Shown here piece by piece: positions 1-7,554 of a stretch of DNA of 64,000 bases (position 1 is its first letter; each line of letters starts with the position of its first letter). The notes under the pieces were generated by a model. That model made no database searches. It was not told the origin of the DNA and saw nothing but the letters and a program-made list of their open reading frames with translations. The DNA lies in the NCBI RefSeq assembly GCF_000504305.1, contig NZ_KI632512.1:2230250-2294249 (forward strand), given 5' to 3'. The translations under genes were made by a program, and so were the position numbers. The DNA comes from Nitratidesulfovibrio termitidis HI1 (GTDB lineage Bacteria > Desulfobacterota > Desulfovibrionia > Desulfovibrionales > Desulfovibrionaceae).

Positions 1-224
1 ACGGTTTCGCCCCGCGCCAGACGCGCGGCGGCGTCCTCTTCGTCGGCCTTGGCCGACAACGCGATGATCGCCACATCCTCGTCGGCCAGCACCCGGCACC
101 GGGCCAGCGCCGCCACAGAATCCACCTGCGCGCGCGGCACGATGATGCCGTCCACGCCCGATTCCAGCGCCAGGGTCACCAGGCCCTTGTCGAAAGGCAC
201 GCTCTTGAAAAGAATGGTCCGCAT
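1..224 (-). CDS. aroB': 3-dehydroquinate synthase II (AroB'), 5' part only
   Basis: The gene runs off the left edge, so 74 codons from its ATG are visible. The N-terminus (MRTILFKSVPFDKG, then ESGVDGIIVP and EDVAIIALSAK) reads like the archaeal-type 3-dehydroquinate synthase II family. That enzyme makes 3-dehydroquinate from the product of AroA', replacing the DAHP route into the shikimate pathway. An AGGGG ribosome site precedes the ATG. It lies on the same strand as, and 262 nt downstream of, aroA', so the two are probably co-transcribed behind the attenuator at 1.5-1.7 kb. A palindromic repeat sits in the gap between them. The assignment rests on the N-terminus and on the neighbour. Confidence 0.85.
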   Translation of the reverse strand, partial: MRTILFKSVPFDKGLVTLALESGVDGIIVPRAQVDSVAALARCRVLADEDVAIIALSAKADEEDAAARLARGET

Positions 225-344
225 CGGCCCCTCACATTTTTGTCATGGCGGCGAACCGCTCTTTGAATCCACCCGAACACTACGCGGGAGGAACAAGAAC
301 ATTCCACCTCATTCGGCGGGACATTCCGTGCCTCTTCGGGCGTG

Positions 345-477
345 TCGGGATTCAGGCAATTTCGTTCTCCGGCAAGGAAGGCGAGTCGTCCATGAAGGGA
401 GTGTACTCTTATCGTACTCGACCGGAATGGACGACGAAGCCTGACGACGCCGGAGGGCGAAAGTGCCTGAATCCCGA
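345..477 (+). repeat. Palindromic element, copy A
   Basis: The outer arms TCGGGATTCAGGCA and TGCCTGAATCCCGA form a perfect 14-bp inverted repeat. Inside is a second hairpin, GTCGTCCAT pairing with ATGGACGAC, around a loop containing GTACTCTTATCGTACTCGACC. The same layout occurs near 23.1, 28.8, 31.3 and 33.5 kb. In this copy the inner stem is CGTCCAT/ATGGACG where the others have CTGCCAT/ATGGCAG, so pairing is kept by paired changes. It lies between aroA' and aroB'. Confidence 0.85.
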
Positions 478-486
478 TACGCCCGC

Positions 487-1284
487 CTACTCGCCGACGA
501 GGGCGATGGCCTGCTCCACATCCCAATCCTCGTGCACCAGGCCGCGCAGGGCCTTGACGAGGGCGGGGGTACGTTCGTGCTGAAAGATGTTGCGGCCCAC
601 GGAAAGACCGGCTGCGCCAGCGCGCACCGCGTCGTGGACCATCTGCAGGAACGAGCGGGTGGAATCCAGCTTGGGACCGCCCGCGATGACCACGGGCACG
701 CAACAGGAGGCCACAACGTGGGCGAAGCTGTCCATGTCGCCGGTGTAGGCCACCTTGACCACGTCGGCGCCCAGTTCCACGCCCACGCGGGCGGCGTGCG
801 CCACCACTTCCGGGTCGAACTCGTTCTTGATGCGGGGGCCGCGGGCGTACATCATGGCCAGCAGCGGCATGCCCCAGTCGTTGGCCACGGTGGCCATGCG
901 GCCAAGGTCGGCCAGCATGTCGCGTTCGGTTTCGTCGCCCAGGTTCACGTGCACGGACACGCCGTCGGCGCCGTGCTTCAGGGCGTCTTCAACGGTGGCG
1001 ACCAGGGTCTTGGCATTGGGGCGGGGGGAAAGGGAGGTGGATGCGGAAAGGTGTACGATCAGGCCCACGTCACGGCCGCCCTCGCGATGGCCGCAGCGCA
1101 CCAGGCCCTTGTGCATGAGCACCGCGTCCGCGCCGCCTTCGGCAACCTGGTTCACGGTTTCGCGCATGTCCACAAGGCCGTAGATGGGCCCCACGCTTAC
1201 CCCGTGATCCAGCGGCACGATGACGGCACGCCCGGTTTTTCGATTGAAAATGCGCTCCATCCTGATTCTTTTGCCGATTTGCAT
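487..1284 (-). CDS. aroA': 2-amino-3,7-dideoxy-D-threo-hept-6-ulosonate synthase (AroA')
   Basis: This 265-residue protein belongs to the class I (DhnA-type) aldolase family. It starts [13 protein letters not shown], followed by VPLDHGVS, a run of strands and VIAGGPK near the C-terminus, with VKVAYTGD matching the region of the Schiff-base lysine. In organisms with this pathway it condenses an aspartate-semialdehyde-derived and a sugar-derived precursor into the substrate of AroB', starting aromatic amino acid synthesis. The ATG at 1284 is chosen because an AGGGG site lies just upstream and the family N-terminus begins there; the open frame extends about 74 codons further up without family similarity. 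It follows the leader peptide and attenuator. Confidence 0.9.
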   Translation of the reverse strand: MQIGKRIRMERIFNRKTGRAVIVPLDHGVSVGPIYGLVDMRETVNQVAEGGADAVLMHKGLVRCGHREGGRDVGLIVHLSASTSLSPRPNAKTLVATVEDALKHGADGVSVHVNLGDETERDMLADLGRMATVANDWGMPLLAMMYARGPRIKNEFDPEVVAHAARVGVELGADVVKVAYTGDMDSFAHVVASCCVPVVIAGGPKLDSTRSFLQMVHDAVRAGAAGLSVGRNIFQHERTPALVKALRGLVHEDWDVEQAIALVGE

Positions 1285-1510
1285 CGTATGTTCCCCTGTT
1301 CTTTCGGAAAGGTTTCGGCGCAACTGGCCGTGATCGTGTTTCCTTGCCTTGCGCCCGGACCATCGGGTCGCGGGCGCCGGGGGGCATTCCCCCCGCGTAC
1401 CGGGTACTGCTGATGCGGCAGCGTCAGGCGTCGGACGTGGGGCTGGCCTGCGGCCTGCCCGGTCCTCCGGGTCACACGTTTCCGGGGTGCGCCGCGCGTA
1501 ACGCACCGCC

Positions 1511-1553
1511 GGAAAAAACAGAAAGGGGCCGCCGGCTTTTCGCCCGCGGCCCC
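1511..1553 (-). terminator. Attenuator terminator of the aro' operon
   Basis: Read on the minus strand, an 8-bp stem (GGGGCCGC with GCGGCCCC) extends past a mismatch by 3 bp around a GAAAA loop and is followed by TTTCTGTTTTTT, a strong intrinsic terminator. It begins about 35 nt after the leader-peptide stop. A rival pairing exists: GCCCGTGGCC, inside leader codons 27-30 (1606-1615), pairs over 10 bp, one of them a G-U, with GGCCGCGGGC in the 5' arm of the terminator. That is the expected antiterminator. Confidence 0.85.
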
Positions 1554-1588
1554 TTGAGTCTTCGTGTGTTTACACCTTCGTCAGATGC

Positions 1589-1693
1589 TTACGCACGCTC
1601 CATGCGGCCACGGGCTTCTCCATAGCTAAAAAAGTACCAAAAATAATAGTTGGTACGATAGGCAGTGGTGAAGGTGGCGGAGGTGGAAAGCAT
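1589..1693 (-). CDS. Aromatic-rich leader peptide of the aro' operon
   Basis: A 34-codon frame encodes a peptide whose residues 12-24 read YRTNYYFWYFFSY: nine aromatics in thirteen, with Tyr, Phe and Trp all present. It starts at an ATG with AGGA 12 nt upstream and ends at TAA shortly before the attenuator hairpin. The last codons include the segment that can pair with the terminator's 5' arm, so ribosome stalling at the aromatic run would leave that segment free and favour read-through. This is the classical logic of amino acid attenuation, here ahead of aroA'/aroB'. Peptide, rival pairings and terminator are seen directly; the regulation is inferred. Confidence 0.85.
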   Translation of the reverse strand: MLSTSATFTTAYRTNYYFWYFFSYGEARGRMERA

Positions 1694-1736
1694 TGTCGTG
1701 ATGTCCTGACGTTATCCGTTTTCAGGTGTTTCGGGA

Positions 1737-1766
1737 TACCTACGCCCGCCTTGCAAGGGCTGTCAA
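1737..1766 (-). promoter_or_regulatory. Probable sigma-70 promoter for the aro' leader
   Basis: On the minus strand TTGACA (1761-1766) lies 17-18 nt from TAGGTA (1737-1742). Initiation near 1730 would give a leader of about 37 nt before the leader-peptide ATG. Confidence 0.6.
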
Positions 1767-2075
1767 GCGGAATGTTCGGCAAGACCCCATCTTTTTCACC
1801 GGGGCGGGGCGCATTAGATTTACGTTTTTGTTTCCTTGAACACTCATGCTGTGTTCATTTTTGTCATTATATGCCCCCTCGATTATCTCCACACCCTTGC
1901 CCGGCACCTGCGGAGTCTTGAAATTCGCCGGGTTGCCACCATTGGCCCCCCTTTTGCTATCTCACCAGCACGGACGGCATGCGCCGCCCGCGTCGCCCCC
2001 ACCGGTTGCCGCCGGAAAGGGCATGTACAGTACAACAGAATCTGCGGGCCTTTGCCGCCCGGTACGGACAACGTC
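1767..2075. other. Gap without a recognised gene
   Basis: The stretch is AT-richer than its surroundings up to about 1960, which suits divergent promoters for the aro' leader and the membrane protein at 2076. No convincing gene or structured element was seen. Confidence 0.5.
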
Positions 2076-2699
2076 ATGCACGCCGCGTCACGCCATACGA
2101 CAGCCAGCCATGCTCCCCGCCGCAACGGCGCGGGCCGCTCCATGGCCGTGGCTGCCGAAGCCTACGCGGATGTGCTGCCCTTTGCCTGTCCCGATGCGGC
2201 CACAGGCTCCACCATTCCAGCGCCGCCCGCGGGCGCCGGACGTGCCTGCGACACGCCCGGCCACACCTCGCGCGGCCTTGCGCCGGGGCTCTCGTGCCTT
2301 CTGGCGGCCGGGCTGGGCGTGATTGCCGCCGCCCTGCCCGGCGACCCGGCCCGCATCGCCTGCGCGGCCCTGGTCTGCGCATGGCTGGTGTTCACCATGC
2401 ACGTGGCAGCCGCCTCGCTGCGCAGCCTGCTGCGCCTGCCCACGGAACATGACCCGAGCACCGGCGACAGGCTTTTCGACGACGATGCGTCACTGTTTGC
2501 CCGTGGCCACGCTGCCTCCCACGCCGGGGGGCACGCTGCCGCAACGGGTGGTGGCTTTCCGCCGGAAGCACCCGGCGCAGGTTCTGCGCCCGGCTTCACG
2601 GTTCCTTCCGTGCACGGTTCCGCCGGGGGGAGCACCCTGCCGCTCCACCTGCAACCCGACGGAATCACGCACGGTTCCTCGCCCTGGCGAGGGAACTGA
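2076..2699 (+). CDS. Hypothetical membrane protein with a low-complexity tail
   Basis: Not recognised as a known family. From the ATG at 2076 the frame gives 207 residues. Two adjacent hydrophobic stretches (GLSCLLAAGLGVIAAALPG and ACAALVCAWLVFTMHVAAA) look like a transmembrane hairpin. The last third is rich in Gly, His, Ala and Pro and probably disordered. The ribosome site is weak and the open frame extends upstream to 1836, so the start is uncertain. It is followed by the EAL protein on the same strand with a 140-nt gap. It could be a small partner of that protein or an orphan. Confidence 0.5.
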   Translation: MHAASRHTTASHAPRRNGAGRSMAVAAEAYADVLPFACPDAATGSTIPAPPAGAGRACDTPGHTSRGLAPGLSCLLAAGLGVIAAALPGDPARIACAALVCAWLVFTMHVAAASLRSLLRLPTEHDPSTGDRLFDDDASLFARGHAASHAGGHAAATGGGFPPEAPGAGSAPGFTVPSVHGSAGGSTLPLHLQPDGITHGSSPWRGN

Positions 2700-2839
2700 C
2701 AACGGCGTGAACGGGCGGCGACACCCCAGCAACCCCCGCCGCCCGCACCCTCCGCCGGACCGGGGCACCCTTCCCCCGCCCGCCGCCCCGGTCCGGCCCT
2801 ATTTCTTTCCGCGCGCCGCCGCGCCAACGAGACGACCAC

Positions 2840-4252
2840 ATGATCGCCACGAACCCGGCGCGCGCAGGTTCCCACTCGCCCGCCAAAACGCATACGCACG
2901 CCCCCCACACCCCCCACACCCCTGACACCGCGCTCCATGCGGCGCGGGACGGTGCGTCCACTGGCGGCGTTGTTCCCGGCTCGGAACACCATGGCGAAGC
3001 CTCCACCGCCGTGGCAGCCCGCGCCACCCCGTCTCCCGTGCCCGGCGTGAGCATCACCGATGTGTTCACCCTGTTCCAGCCGCTGGTTTCCGTGCGCCGC
3101 CACACCGTGGTTGGCATGGAAGCCCTGAGCCGGGGACGCGTGCCCGGCGGCGCGGTGATGCCGCCCGACCTCATGTTTGTCACCGCCGCCGCCAGCGGCA
3201 GTGCGCTGGAACTGGACCGCCTGTGCCGCGAGCGGGCCTTTGCCGCCTTTGCCCCGCTGGTGCGCCGCAAGCCGGAACTGCTGCTGTTCGTGAACATCGA
3301 CACCGCCGTGCTGCGGCGCGGGGTGGTGGGGTCCGGGCACATCCAGCGGCTGGCCGAGGCCAGCGGGGTAAGCCCCAACAACGTGGTGCTGGAAATCGTG
3401 GAGTCGCAGGTGGACGACACCGATGCGCTGATGGAGTTCGCCGCGCGCCACCGCAAGCTGGGCTTTCTGGTGGCCCTGGACGACGTGGGGGCCGGGCATT
3501 CCAACCTGGAACGCATCGCCGCGCTGAAGCCCGACGTGCTCAAGCTGGACCGCTCGCTGGTGTCCGGCCTGCCCGATTCGTTCCACCGCCAGGAGGTGGT
3601 GCGGGCGCTGGTGGGCCTGGCCCGGCGCATCGGAGCCATGACCGTGGCCGAGGGCGTGGAGCACGAACGCGAGGCCGCCCTGCTGATGGACCTGGGGGCC
3701 GACGTGATGCAGGGTTTCCTGTTCGCGCGGCCCTCGCCCGAAGGGGCCGTGGCCGAAGGCGGCACGGCCATGCACAACGTGGCCCACGCCTACGCCGCGC
3801 TTACCCTGGCCCAGGTGGAGGAAGAAGAACGCCACGTGGCCACCCTGCGCAGCGCCGTGCACCGCCTGCGCGAAGACCTGCACCACGCCTGCCCCGGCGA
3901 CTTCGACAAGCTGCTGGCCCGTTACCTGAACGCGGAATCGGCCCTGGAATGCCTGTACGTGCTGGACGGCGCGGGGCGTCAGGTGTCGGACACGGTATGC
4001 AACCCTTACCGGCTATCGGCCAGCAGGCGGTTCATCTACCAGCCCGCGCGGCGCGGCACAGACCATTCGCTGAAGGAATATTTCCTGCCCATGCGCAGCG
4101 GCATAGAGGAATGCCTGACCGCTCCGTACATTTCGCGGGCCTCGGGCAACCTGTGCGTGACGCTGGCGGTGCGCTTCACCGATGCCATGGGCGCGCCCCA
4201 CGTGCTGTGCGCCGACGCGGGCCGCCCGGACCGCAGGCGGCGCGGCGCGTAG
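2840..4252 (+). CDS. EAL-domain cyclic-di-GMP phosphodiesterase with C-terminal sensor domain
   Basis: A 470-residue protein. After about 70 low-complexity residues comes an EAL domain (about 72-310). The catalytic signature is intact: EALSR (Glu94), VNIDT, EIVESQ, DDVGAG, LKLDRS, and AEGVE followed by MQGFLFARP. An active phosphodiesterase hydrolysing c-di-GMP to pGpG is therefore likely. Residues 320-460 form a separate C-terminal domain containing LYVLDGAGRQVSD and LCVTLAVRF, resembling a Cache/PDC-like sensor fold. No transmembrane segment is visible, so it is probably cytoplasmic. Placing the sensor after the EAL domain is less common than the reverse. No neighbour indicates the signal. 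Confidence 0.9.
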   Translation: MIATNPARAGSHSPAKTHTHAPHTPHTPDTALHAARDGASTGGVVPGSEHHGEASTAVAARATPSPVPGVSITDVFTLFQPLVSVRRHTVVGMEALSRGRVPGGAVMPPDLMFVTAAASGSALELDRLCRERAFAAFAPLVRRKPELLLFVNIDTAVLRRGVVGSGHIQRLAEASGVSPNNVVLEIVESQVDDTDALMEFAARHRKLGFLVALDDVGAGHSNLERIAALKPDVLKLDRSLVSGLPDSFHRQEVVRALVGLARRIGAMTVAEGVEHEREAALLMDLGADVMQGFLFARPSPEGAVAEGGTAMHNVAHAYAALTLAQVEEEERHVATLRSAVHRLREDLHHACPGDFDKLLARYLNAESALECLYVLDGAGRQVSDTVCNPYRLSASRRFIYQPARRGTDHSLKEYFLPMRSGIEECLTAPYISRASGNLCVTLAVRFTDAMGAPHVLCADAGRPDRRRRGA

Positions 4253-4400
4253 CCGTCCGCCCCCTGTTCTGCCCGACTCCGGCCTGCTCTGCCCCGCCCC
4301 GCCACCCCCCGCGCTGAACGGCAGCTCGGGCGCCGTGCCGGGCAGCAGCACCGCCACCCCGGTGGCCCGGCCATTGTCCCTTTCCCTTCCCTCCGCGCGC

Positions 4401-4434
4401 AAGGCCGCCCCCCGGAACCCCGGAGGGCGGCCTT
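4401..4434. terminator. Hairpin between convergent genes
   Basis: AAGGCCGCC and GGGCGGCCTT pair around a CCCCGGAACCCCGGA core between the EAL gene (ends 4252) and the DHH gene on the other strand (ends 4668). There is no clear U-tract, so termination is inferred from stem strength and position only. Confidence 0.45.
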
Positions 4435-4667
4435 GCCATATCCGGCATGCCTGCCATATCCGGCATATCCGGCGCGAAAGGCGCAAAAACGTGACGTTCA
4501 CGACCCGCCCCCCCCCGGAGCGGGGTATTCTCGCCAGCGGCAGCACGCGGATTGCGCCCACGCACGACCAGCAGCACGCACCGTGCCGCGCGCGAACACG
4601 CATTACGTAGGCGAAACAGAACGGGTACGAGGCGTTGGATACACGCGGGGGGTGGCGCGCCAGTTCG

Positions 4668-5942
4668 CTACTTGCCGCGCGCGGGCAGCGGGGAGGGGGT
4701 AGCGGCAGCCGCCGCCCCGGTCGAGGCAGCGGACGTCGCGGCGGGTGTCTCCGAGGAGGGACCGGCAGGCGTTCCGGCAGGCAGGGCCGCAGGGGCCTTT
4801 TGTTCGGGCCTGTTTTCGCCCGGCGGCACGGCCTTCTGGGCGGCCTTCTGCCCGACAGCGGGTTCCGGTCCGGCTCCGGGTCCGGCGTCGGGCTTGTGGT
4901 CCGTTTTCGGTTCGGCCTTCTGCTCGGGCTTCTGTTCGGGCTTCGCGTCCACCTTGGCCCGCATTTTCTTGCGGGGAGCCAGCAGCCGCTTGTAGATGAA
5001 GAATTCCACGTTGCGGCCCTCTGCGGTGGCCAGCGGTATCTCCGCGCGGGCCATGGCCCGGTGCCCCCCGGCGGAGCCCACGTCGCCGAACTGCAGGCTG
5101 GCGTAACGGCCAAGGTCGCGCCCCATGCCGTCGCCGCGCAGGATGACCACTATGGTGTCCTGATACACCCCGCACACCGCCGCCCAGCGGATTTCGTGCA
5201 CCCGCATGAAGAAATCGGCAATGACCACCAGGATGTCCGGATTTTCCACCTCGCCCACGTACACGTACTGACCGGTGCCCAGCTTGTGCATGCTGATGAA
5301 CGCGCGCGAAAAGTAGTCCAGCCAGTGCAGCCGGAATTCGCTGCGCACGATGCGCGACAGCAGGGCGTGGTCCGCGAACTTGGTCAGGTAGCGGTAGGCG
5401 CGCATGTCCACGTCGTGAAAAGTGCGCTCGAAGCTGGCGGTGTCGGTCTTGATGCCGAACTGCAACGCCGTGGCCAGCAGCTTTCCGGGTCGGATGCCGA
5501 GATTGTACAGATACTCGGTCATGATGGTGGAGGTGGCGCCGTACTCGTTGCGAATTTCCTTGTAATCGGCCACCACCGGGTGTTCCTCGACAAGGGGGTG
5601 GTGGTCGATGACCAGCGAGAAAGACAGGTCCTTGAACGCGGGGTGGTGGTGGGGCTGCGAATCGACCACCGCAAAACGGTCGAACTGGGCGGCCAGGGTG
5701 GGGGTAAGCTTGACCATGGGAATGCGCAGGTAGCGGGCCATGGCCAGATTGTCGGGGCGGGTGATTTCATTGACGCGGGCGATGGCCACGTCGTCCACGC
5801 GGTGGATCATGATGCGCTTCAACGCCAGGGCGGAAGCCATGGCGTCGGGATCGGCGTTGATCACGATGAGCCAGCGTTCGGCGCGGTCGAACAGCTCCTG
5901 CAGGTGGGTGAGCTTTGTCTCCAGCTTCCGGAAGTAACTCAT
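4668..5942 (-). CDS. DHH-family phosphoesterase with Lys/Pro/Ala-rich tail
   Basis: A 424-residue protein from a well-placed ATG (AGGAGATC upstream). Residues 25-45 hold NADPDAMASALA, the first metal motif of DHH phosphoesterases, and VIDHHP is the signature DHH. A second region with GGHRAMAR matches the GGH motif of the DHHA1 substrate domain. Such proteins (RecJ, NrnA/oligoribonuclease-like) cleave short nucleic acids or cyclic-dinucleotide products. From about residue 340 the protein changes to repeats of PEQK and Ala/Pro/Ser, probably a disordered tail. The neighbouring EAL protein makes pGpG as its product, so a pGpG-degrading role is attractive but unproven. Confidence 0.85.
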   Translation of the reverse strand: MSYFRKLETKLTHLQELFDRAERWLIVINADPDAMASALALKRIMIHRVDDVAIARVNEITRPDNLAMARYLRIPMVKLTPTLAAQFDRFAVVDSQPHHHPAFKDLSFSLVIDHHPLVEEHPVVADYKEIRNEYGATSTIMTEYLYNLGIRPGKLLATALQFGIKTDTASFERTFHDVDMRAYRYLTKFADHALLSRIVRSEFRLHWLDYFSRAFISMHKLGTGQYVYVGEVENPDILVVIADFFMRVHEIRWAAVCGVYQDTIVVILRGDGMGRDLGRYASLQFGDVGSAGGHRAMARAEIPLATAEGRNVEFFIYKRLLAPRKKMRAKVDAKPEQKPEQKAEPKTDHKPDAGPGAGPEPAVGQKAAQKAVPPGENRPEQKAPAALPAGTPAGPSSETPAATSAASTGAAAAATPSPLPARGK

Positions 5943-6137
5943 GATCTCCTCTCGGCCCCGAATCGCGTGATGCCCGATGCGCGTCTTTCGTGATGCCCGT
6001 GATGCCGGTCGATGCCTGGGGTGCCCGATGCGCGAGCGATGCCGGGCGTTCGCCACCACCGGTTCACCGATGAGTGGGATGAATGGGATGAGTGACGCGT
6101 CCGACAGCGCCGACCACACAGGTTCAGGCTGACAAGT

Positions 6138-6953
6138 TCAGGCCGACACCCCGTCCAGCAGGCGTTCCAGCACCGGCAGCGAGGCCAGCACGCCGTCCCA
6201 GGCGAACACCTCCACCATCAGCACCGCGTCCGGCGGCAGGGCGGGCAGCACCCGCGCGGCCCAGGCGGCTTCTTCCATCGCCAGTTCGGTGAGGGGGCGG
6301 TGACGGTCCATGCCGCCGGGGGCATGCACGTGCATCATGCGCACCCGCCGAAGCAGTTCGGCGGATGCGGGCAGCCTATGCTGACCGTAGGTCAGGACAT
6401 GGCCCATGTCCAGACACACCTTGCAGTTTCCCTCGGCGATGATCGGCAGCAGGTCCGCCAGATCCTGCCCGGCGATGTTTTCCAGCAGCAGGCAGGCCGG
6501 GTCGCGGCCCTGGCGGGTCCATTCGGACAGAAAGGCGGCCAGCAGCCGGGCCGGGCCGTCCGTACCGGCAAAACCCGCCGCCTCGGACTGCTTCGGCGTG
6601 GGCGGGTGCAGCACCGCGCGCTGCCCCCCCAGAAAAGCCACCCGGTCCATCAGCAGCCCGCACACCTGCGCCGCGCCCGAGCCGGGTGCGCCGTGCGGCC
6701 CCGCCCCCCAGGCCAGGTCCACCGGCAGGTGGGCGTGCCAGGTCAGGGGCAGCGCGGCCAGCGCCGGAGGCAGGTCGGCATCGCTGTAGGCAAGGCAGGC
6801 TTCTGCCTCGAACAGGCACAACCCGACCTCGTGCACTTTTTTCGAAAGAAATGCGCAATTATCATGGATGTTGCCCGCAATGACCCACGAAGGGGCCGCT
6901 ACGGTTCTGGACAGAAGCCGAGGCGATGCGGTAAGGGCCTGCGGAACGTGCAT
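6138..6953 (-). CDS. cbiR: Cobamide-remodelling phosphodiesterase CbiR (probable)
   Basis: A 271-residue TIM-barrel protein of the AP-endonuclease/xylose-isomerase-like class. Its features are GNIHDNCAFLSKKVHEVGLCLFEAEACLAY near the N-terminus, HAHLPVDLAW, a LLLENIAG strand end, VCLDMGH and MMHVHAPGGMDRH. The pattern of Glu, Asp and His residues fits a metal-dependent phosphodiesterase, and the NCAFL...EVGLCLFE stretch resembles CbiR, which hydrolyses the nucleotide loop of cobamides so that the lower ligand can be exchanged. The ATG at 6953 is chosen because similarity starts soon after; an alternative ATG at 7046 with a G-rich ribosome site is possible. No cobalamin riboswitch was seen upstream. 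Confidence 0.65.
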   Translation of the reverse strand: MHVPQALTASPRLLSRTVAAPSWVIAGNIHDNCAFLSKKVHEVGLCLFEAEACLAYSDADLPPALAALPLTWHAHLPVDLAWGAGPHGAPGSGAAQVCGLLMDRVAFLGGQRAVLHPPTPKQSEAAGFAGTDGPARLLAAFLSEWTRQGRDPACLLLENIAGQDLADLLPIIAEGNCKVCLDMGHVLTYGQHRLPASAELLRRVRMMHVHAPGGMDRHRPLTELAMEEAAWAARVLPALPPDAVLMVEVFAWDGVLASLPVLERLLDGVSA

Positions 6954-7186
6954 GTCGTTCCGGTTACGGGCTTTCCGCCTGACCGGCAAGCGCGGCCCGG
7001 CAGAAAAGTGCCGCCCGCGCGCCCGCAACGCCGGTTTTTCGTCCATCCGCACTGCGCCCCCCTCTCGCAAGGGGCCGCCACCATGGACCACGAACCGCAC
7101 CGGCATGCGCCATGCACGGCATACGTCGTTCCCCCGTCAGGTCACAGCGGGCCACACTGGACCATGCCGGAGAACAGGAGATCTTG

Positions 7187-7336
7187 ATGCGCCACGTAAA
7201 GCACTTTCTGCAGCACCGTTTCAACCCCCTGCACGTCTACTGTCGCCTGCGCGACGCGGGCCTCAGCCCCCGTGCGGCGGGCAGGGTGTCCGGCCTGTAC
7301 GAACGCTACGTGTACCGGATGTGCTGCCCCCTGTAG
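7187..7336 (+). CDS. Small conserved-looking protein, 49 residues
   Basis: This short frame starts at an ATG with a good AGGAG site six bases upstream. It encodes a basic, cysteine-containing protein (MRHVKHFLQHRFNPLHVY, ending RMCCPL). Similar tiny proteins with a HVYCRL-like core occur, from memory, in other Desulfovibrio genomes; no function is known to me. It stands alone between cbiR and the helicase gene, both on the other strand. Confidence 0.6.
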   Translation: MRHVKHFLQHRFNPLHVYCRLRDAGLSPRAAGRVSGLYERYVYRMCCPL

Positions 7337-7554
7337 CCCGCCCGCCACGCCAATTCCCGCCTGACGGGACGACTTGCGCCACGGAACGGCTTGTACGAAG
7401 GGACGGCTTGCGCAAGGGCGCACCGTCCGCGACGCCTTCCCCTTCCCCGAAAAACACCACGGCCGGCATGACCGGGCCGTTTGCATTGGGGGAAGGGGCG
7501 GAAGGATGCGGCCTGCCGGACAGCAGACGCAGGAGCGGGCGGAAACCGACGACA

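Noticed and set aside
2162-3886. A 574-codon minus-strand frame
   Set aside because: It is antisense to the EAL gene, shows no domain and is rich in His, Gly and Gln as GC-rich shadows are.
6954-7186. Cobalamin riboswitch upstream of cbiR
   Set aside because: No B12-box-like sequence or suitable fold could be recognised.
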